DNA from: Bacillota bacterium
GTDB taxonomy: Bacteria; Bacillota; Bacilli; Alicyclobacillales; Alicyclobacillaceae
Length of the DNA stretch: 8,021 nt
Reading direction: 5' to 3'
Assembly (NCBI GenBank): GCA_021816665.1
Contig: JAKAXI010000078.1
Coordinates: 1 to 8,021 of the forward strand
Both the position numbers and the translations under genes were made by a program. The notes under the pieces are model-generated. The model was not told the origin of the DNA. It ran no database searches and saw only the letters and a list, made by a program, of their open reading frames with translations. Numbering within the stretch: the stretch's first letter is position 1; every line of letters starts with the position of its first letter. Shown in pieces: positions 5,193 through 8,021 of the stretch.

Positions 5193-6689
5193 TCAACGGT
5201 CCATGCCAGCGCAGGACAGTCCAAAACTGGCGTCGATCACTGGAAAATCGGTTTGAATATTGCCATTGGCCGTTGCTAATCCGAACACTGGCCAAATCCA
5301 GCTTGAAGCAGAGCGGACTCCGTAAAACTTCGTGCGTCCGTCAGCTACCACAACGACGTGTGCGACTCGACCGCGTGCCCCTTCGACGAACCCGACTCCC
5401 CAGCCTTCCCTAGGTAAATTACGTGACGCCGGAATGTCATTTCGTTCGGTATTGGCCAGCCTCCGGGTTAGGCTACGAACCATGCGGACGGAGACGTTCC
5501 ACTCGTCCACGCGAACGTCAAAGCGGGATTTGGCGTCGCCTGTTGCCATCGATGAGGTACAAATTTCGTACCCCGTCCCTGTGTAATGGGTGGGGAAATC
5601 GTGGCGGATGTCAGTCTTAACGCCGCACGCCCGAGCTGTCACTCCAACGAGGCTGTACTTGTCCGCCCATTCGCGTTTCACAGTTCCCGTGCCGACTAAT
5701 CTGTCGATGAACGTCGGTGTTCGACTGAGCAGTCGAACAAAGTGATTCAACCGGTCATCGGCAGCAGATAAACTCGCTTCCAGGTGTGGAAGAGACAACC
5801 GCCAATTAATGTTTGATGATCCAAACAATTTCACTGCTCCGCGAAGGTAGCGAGACCCTGTTAGGTCTGCAGCTAGTCGGAGACACTCTTCTTTCACTCG
5901 CGCCAACTGCGCCTGCCCGACGGTCATGCCCGCAGCGGAAGCGAGTTGAGATAGGTCGTGGGCGTGGTTGTACAAACGCTCAAGTTCCACCCACAACTGC
6001 CGTTCCCAAAGAACGTGATTTGGTGGCTGCCAACGGAGGGCCTGTTCCAGGGCGGATGCGCACGCACTGGCGTGGGCCGCTGTGGATGTGCCTGAGATTC
6101 GTTCCGCCAGAAGCAACACATCCTCCGCCGTCTTCCCAATCGCGAGTTGTTCGATCCCCCTGTGTTTGTAAAACAACTGCGGCTGCAGATGCATAATCTG
6201 CTCGCCGACCGTGTCGAACAGGAAGAATGCTGATTCGCTGACGTCTGCACGGACAGGGCCAAGTGGGAGAGAGAATACGCCAGCCCCTTCTGCTCGGCTC
6301 TCAAGGTCAACAAGGTGGGGATGCAAGATTGGCAAAAGGTCCGGATGGTCCAAAGGCTCATAACCCGTGCGTTCCCAGACTTCGCGCTCGGGCCAAAGTA
6401 AGGCTGGCCAGTCGTTTGCGAGCGACGGCCAAGGTTCACGTGTGGACAGGTCGGCGGTGAGCCAAAACTGCTCTTCACTGCCCGAACGGACGAGAACTGC
6501 TAGGAGTGCATTCGAGTGTGTTTCTTGGATGACGCCATAGTACAGGAGTTGCCACGTTGGTGCGTCGTCATCAGACGCGGTCCGCAGACAGCGGTTGAGG
6601 AGCATATTTGAAAAGTCGGCGAGGCTGGGCGCGTGATATGAATTGCTTGGCATCGCCGGTACAAAATTTCGTTCCGGCACTGTATGCAT
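5193..6689 (-). CDS. Ehr large subunit: fused NuoC-NuoD/HyfG-like, no Ni-Fe ligands
   Basis: This 498-residue protein has an N-terminal 30-kDa (NuoC-like) domain up to about residue 130, with FWLTADLSTREPWPSL and the WEREVWERTGYEPLDHPDL region. A 49-kDa/hydrogenase large-subunit domain follows, beginning near LPLGPVRADV with KHRGIEQLA at 175-183. Where group 4 hydrogenases have RxCGxC, this protein has RISGTSTAAH (197-206), with Ser199 and Ser202 replacing both cysteines. The C-terminus, VIDASFGLSCAGMDR, has no DPCxxC and ends in Asp-Arg as NuoD does; Cys493 does not sit at a ligand position. A Ni-Fe centre is therefore excluded on family knowledge, and the protein belongs with Ehr or complex I rather than hydrogenases. 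AGGGGG lies 8 bases before the ATG. The gene starts 18 bases after the HyfF-like stop. The electron acceptor is unknown; a quinone is possible. Confidence 0.9.
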   Translation of the reverse strand: MHTVPERNFVPAMPSNSYHAPSLADFSNMLLNRCLRTASDDDAPTWQLLYYGVIQETHSNALLAVLVRSGSEEQFWLTADLSTREPWPSLANDWPALLWPEREVWERTGYEPLDHPDLLPILHPHLVDLESRAEGAGVFSLPLGPVRADVSESAFFLFDTVGEQIMHLQPQLFYKHRGIEQLAIGKTAEDVLLLAERISGTSTAAHASACASALEQALRWQPPNHVLWERQLWVELERLYNHAHDLSQLASAAGMTVGQAQLARVKEECLRLAADLTGSRYLRGAVKLFGSSNINWRLSLPHLEASLSAADDRLNHFVRLLSRTPTFIDRLVGTGTVKREWADKYSLVGVTARACGVKTDIRHDFPTHYTGTGYEICTSSMATGDAKSRFDVRVDEWNVSVRMVRSLTRRLANTERNDIPASRNLPREGWGVGFVEGARGRVAHVVVVADGRTKFYGVRSASSWIWPVFGLATANGNIQTDFPVIDASFGLSCAGMDR

Positions 6690-6707
6690 TGAGATTTCCC
6701 CCTATCA

Positions 6708-8021
6708 TCACACGAATGAAGTGTGTATCAGTCCGCTCACGACCAGTGGGAGGAGCGTTCCAAGCATCAAGGTCATCGCCAGGTGCACGGATGTCGGAAC
6801 CAAAATGCCTGCTCCTTCCCGAGACCGCTGTAACAGTCGCAATTGACTCGACGGTTCACCGTACCCGATCTGTATCGCATAGCGAAGAAAGTTTCCAAAC
6901 AGCAGAACTAGGCAGAGTATCAGGAGAACCGCTAGCCAAATGGCTCCATGGTTAGCGATAGCGTACAGGATTAGAAATTCGCTGATGAATAAGCCAAACG
7001 GAGGCGCTCCTGCAATGGCGAGCATACTAAACATGAGGGCGTGCCCCGTTCGCGGCAAGACACTGGAGATCCCGCTTAGCCCTCGCATGTCAGTAGACCC
7101 CCAGATGTGCAGGAGTTCCCCTGATTGGTAGAACAACATGGATTTGATTAGTGCGTGGTTTGCCATCTGCAGGTAACCTGCCAGCATACCTAGCGGACCA
7201 AAGGCAAAGCCGATGGCAATGAGGCCGAGGTTTTCGGCGCTAGAGTACGCAAAAAGTCGCTTGTAGTCAGTCTGTGCGACGGTCATAAGAGCACTGACCG
7301 CAATCGTGACGAAACCAACGGTGGCGAGCATCCAGTTGGCAAAGTTCGATTGACCGCCGGAGTGAAGAATGGCCTGAAGGCGGAGAATTCCATACATGCC
7401 ACAATTCAACTTGATTCCACTTAGCATCGCGCTAATCGGGGATGGAGCTTGGCTGTGTGCATCTGGAAGCCAGAAGTTAAATGGCACGAGCCCTGCCTTC
7501 GCGCCAAACCCCGCTAACACAAGAACAAAGGATACTCGCTCCATCACTGGGGGTACCGTTTTTGCCATGTGTGAAAACGTGGACCATGTAGCGTCAGGAA
7601 GCGGTACTTTTGCGAATCCGACAAACAGAACCAGTCCGAACAGAGCAATGAGTCCACCCGTAATCATGATGACAAGATACTTCCATGTAGCCTCATGCGT
7701 GAGTTGCGTGTCGTGCCAGTCGACGAGAAGGACAGAAGCGAGCGCTGTCAACTCCACCGCTCCCCAGGTAAAAAACACGTTTTGCAACAGGGGGACAGCG
7801 AGTAGCGAGAGGTAGAAGACAAGGAACAAGGTGAAGTAGTGTAGTTCCTTCTCTACCGAGGACTTCATCGCTGCGACGTCCCTTCGAACGTAACCCACAG
7901 AGTACATCGCTGCGGTCAAGCCGACGACCAGGGTGATCGCCGAAATCCCCAGACTGAGCGGATCAAACAGCCAGCCTCCAGAGGACGCCGACAAGCTTTT
8001 GACAGGGGTCGGAAAGATCGG
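6708..8021 (-). CDS. HyfF/NuoN-M-like antiporter-type subunit, N-terminus cut
   Basis: The frame is open to the right edge and gives 437 residues of a multi-spanning membrane protein with the Proton_antipo_M fold. It starts inside the WLFDPLSLGISAITLVVG region, which in HyfF follows an N-terminal segment of tens of residues, so the true start lies outside the window. A TTG at 7994 has no ribosome binding site. Motifs in order are a Glu in WGAVELTAL, GFGAKAGLVPF with its Lys, WLPDAHSQAPSPISAMLSG, FAYSSAENLGLIA, NHALIKSMLF with His and Lys, and PPFGLFISEF. These resemble HyfF and MrpD/NuoN-type subunits and differ from the other antiporter subunit in the operon, which has the HyfB tail. Proposed role: a second ion channel in the membrane arm. 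A quinone or hydrogenase assignment cannot come from this gene alone. Confidence 0.87.
   Translation of the reverse strand, partial: PIFPTPVKSLSASSGGWLFDPLSLGISAITLVVGLTAAMYSVGYVRRDVAAMKSSVEKELHYFTLFLVFYLSLLAVPLLQNVFFTWGAVELTALASVLLVDWHDTQLTHEATWKYLVIMITGGLIALFGLVLFVGFAKVPLPDATWSTFSHMAKTVPPVMERVSFVLVLAGFGAKAGLVPFNFWLPDAHSQAPSPISAMLSGIKLNCGMYGILRLQAILHSGGQSNFANWMLATVGFVTIAVSALMTVAQTDYKRLFAYSSAENLGLIAIGFAFGPLGMLAGYLQMANHALIKSMLFYQSGELLHIWGSTDMRGLSGISSVLPRTGHALMFSMLAIAGAPPFGLFISEFLILYAIANHGAIWLAVLLILCLVLLFGNFLRYAIQIGYGEPSSQLRLLQRSREGAGILVPTSVHLAMTLMLGTLLPLVVSGLIHTSFV

Noticed and set aside
5120..5224. Longer ferredoxin frame starting at 5224
   Set aside because: It would overlap the large-subunit gene and adds residues without similarity. 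The ATG at 5119 has a strong ribosome binding site and the family's typical N-terminus.
5193..6689. Annotation as a functional hydrogenase-4/formate hydrogenlyase large subunit
   Set aside because: All four expected Ni-Fe cysteine positions lack cysteine as far as can be aligned by eye.
1..8021. Insertion sequences, tRNA/rRNA genes or CRISPR arrays
   Set aside because: No transposase-like frame, no regularly spaced repeats and no recognisable structural RNA were seen on either strand.

Overview
The window looks like chromosomal DNA from an endospore-lineage Bacillota, plausibly near Alicyclobacillaceae or Sulfobacillus. This rests on strong GGAGG-type ribosome binding sites, a relic resembling the YtaF/MntP membrane family of Bacilli, and a hydrogenase-related membrane complex of a type I associate with such thermo-acidophilic Firmicutes. 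The taxonomic guess is inference only.

Left part (1-1225, minus strand): a metal-homeostasis cluster. In transcription order it holds a degraded YtaF/MntP-like half gene (928-1225, apparent one-base frameshift), then a CmtR/CadC-like ArsR-family repressor (454-810) with a recognisable promoter and operator dyad just upstream. A cation-diffusion-facilitator-type transporter follows almost directly and runs off the left edge. The repressor has the Cys-x3-Cys pair in its recognition helix seen in Cd/Pb sensors, so the last two genes look like a metal-inducible efflux unit.

Middle part (1226-2124, plus strand): one gene for a 242-residue protein that appears to be two DUF190 (PII-like fold) domains in tandem. 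It ends in a strong rho-independent terminator whose left stem arm is made of the last sense codons.

Right part (2147-8021, minus strand): five tightly packed genes of a complex I/group 4 hydrogenase-type membrane complex. In transcription order they are a HyfF-like antiporter subunit (N-terminus beyond the right edge), a fused NuoC-NuoD/HyfG-like large subunit, a two-cluster ferredoxin subunit (HyfH/NuoI-like), a NuoB/HyfI-like small subunit and a HyfB-like antiporter subunit. The large subunit lacks the cysteines that bind the Ni-Fe centre: the first CxxC is SxxS, and the C-terminal DPCxxC is gone and ends in a complex I-like Asp-Arg. The NuoB-like subunit keeps all four N2-cluster cysteines. 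This fits an Ehr (energy-converting hydrogenase-related) complex: an ion-pumping oxidoreductase that takes electrons from ferredoxin or a similar donor but cannot be a hydrogenase, and whose electron acceptor is unknown. NuoH/HyfC- and NuoK/HyfE-like subunits are not in the window and would be expected to the right of it. The operon converges on the tandem DUF190 gene.
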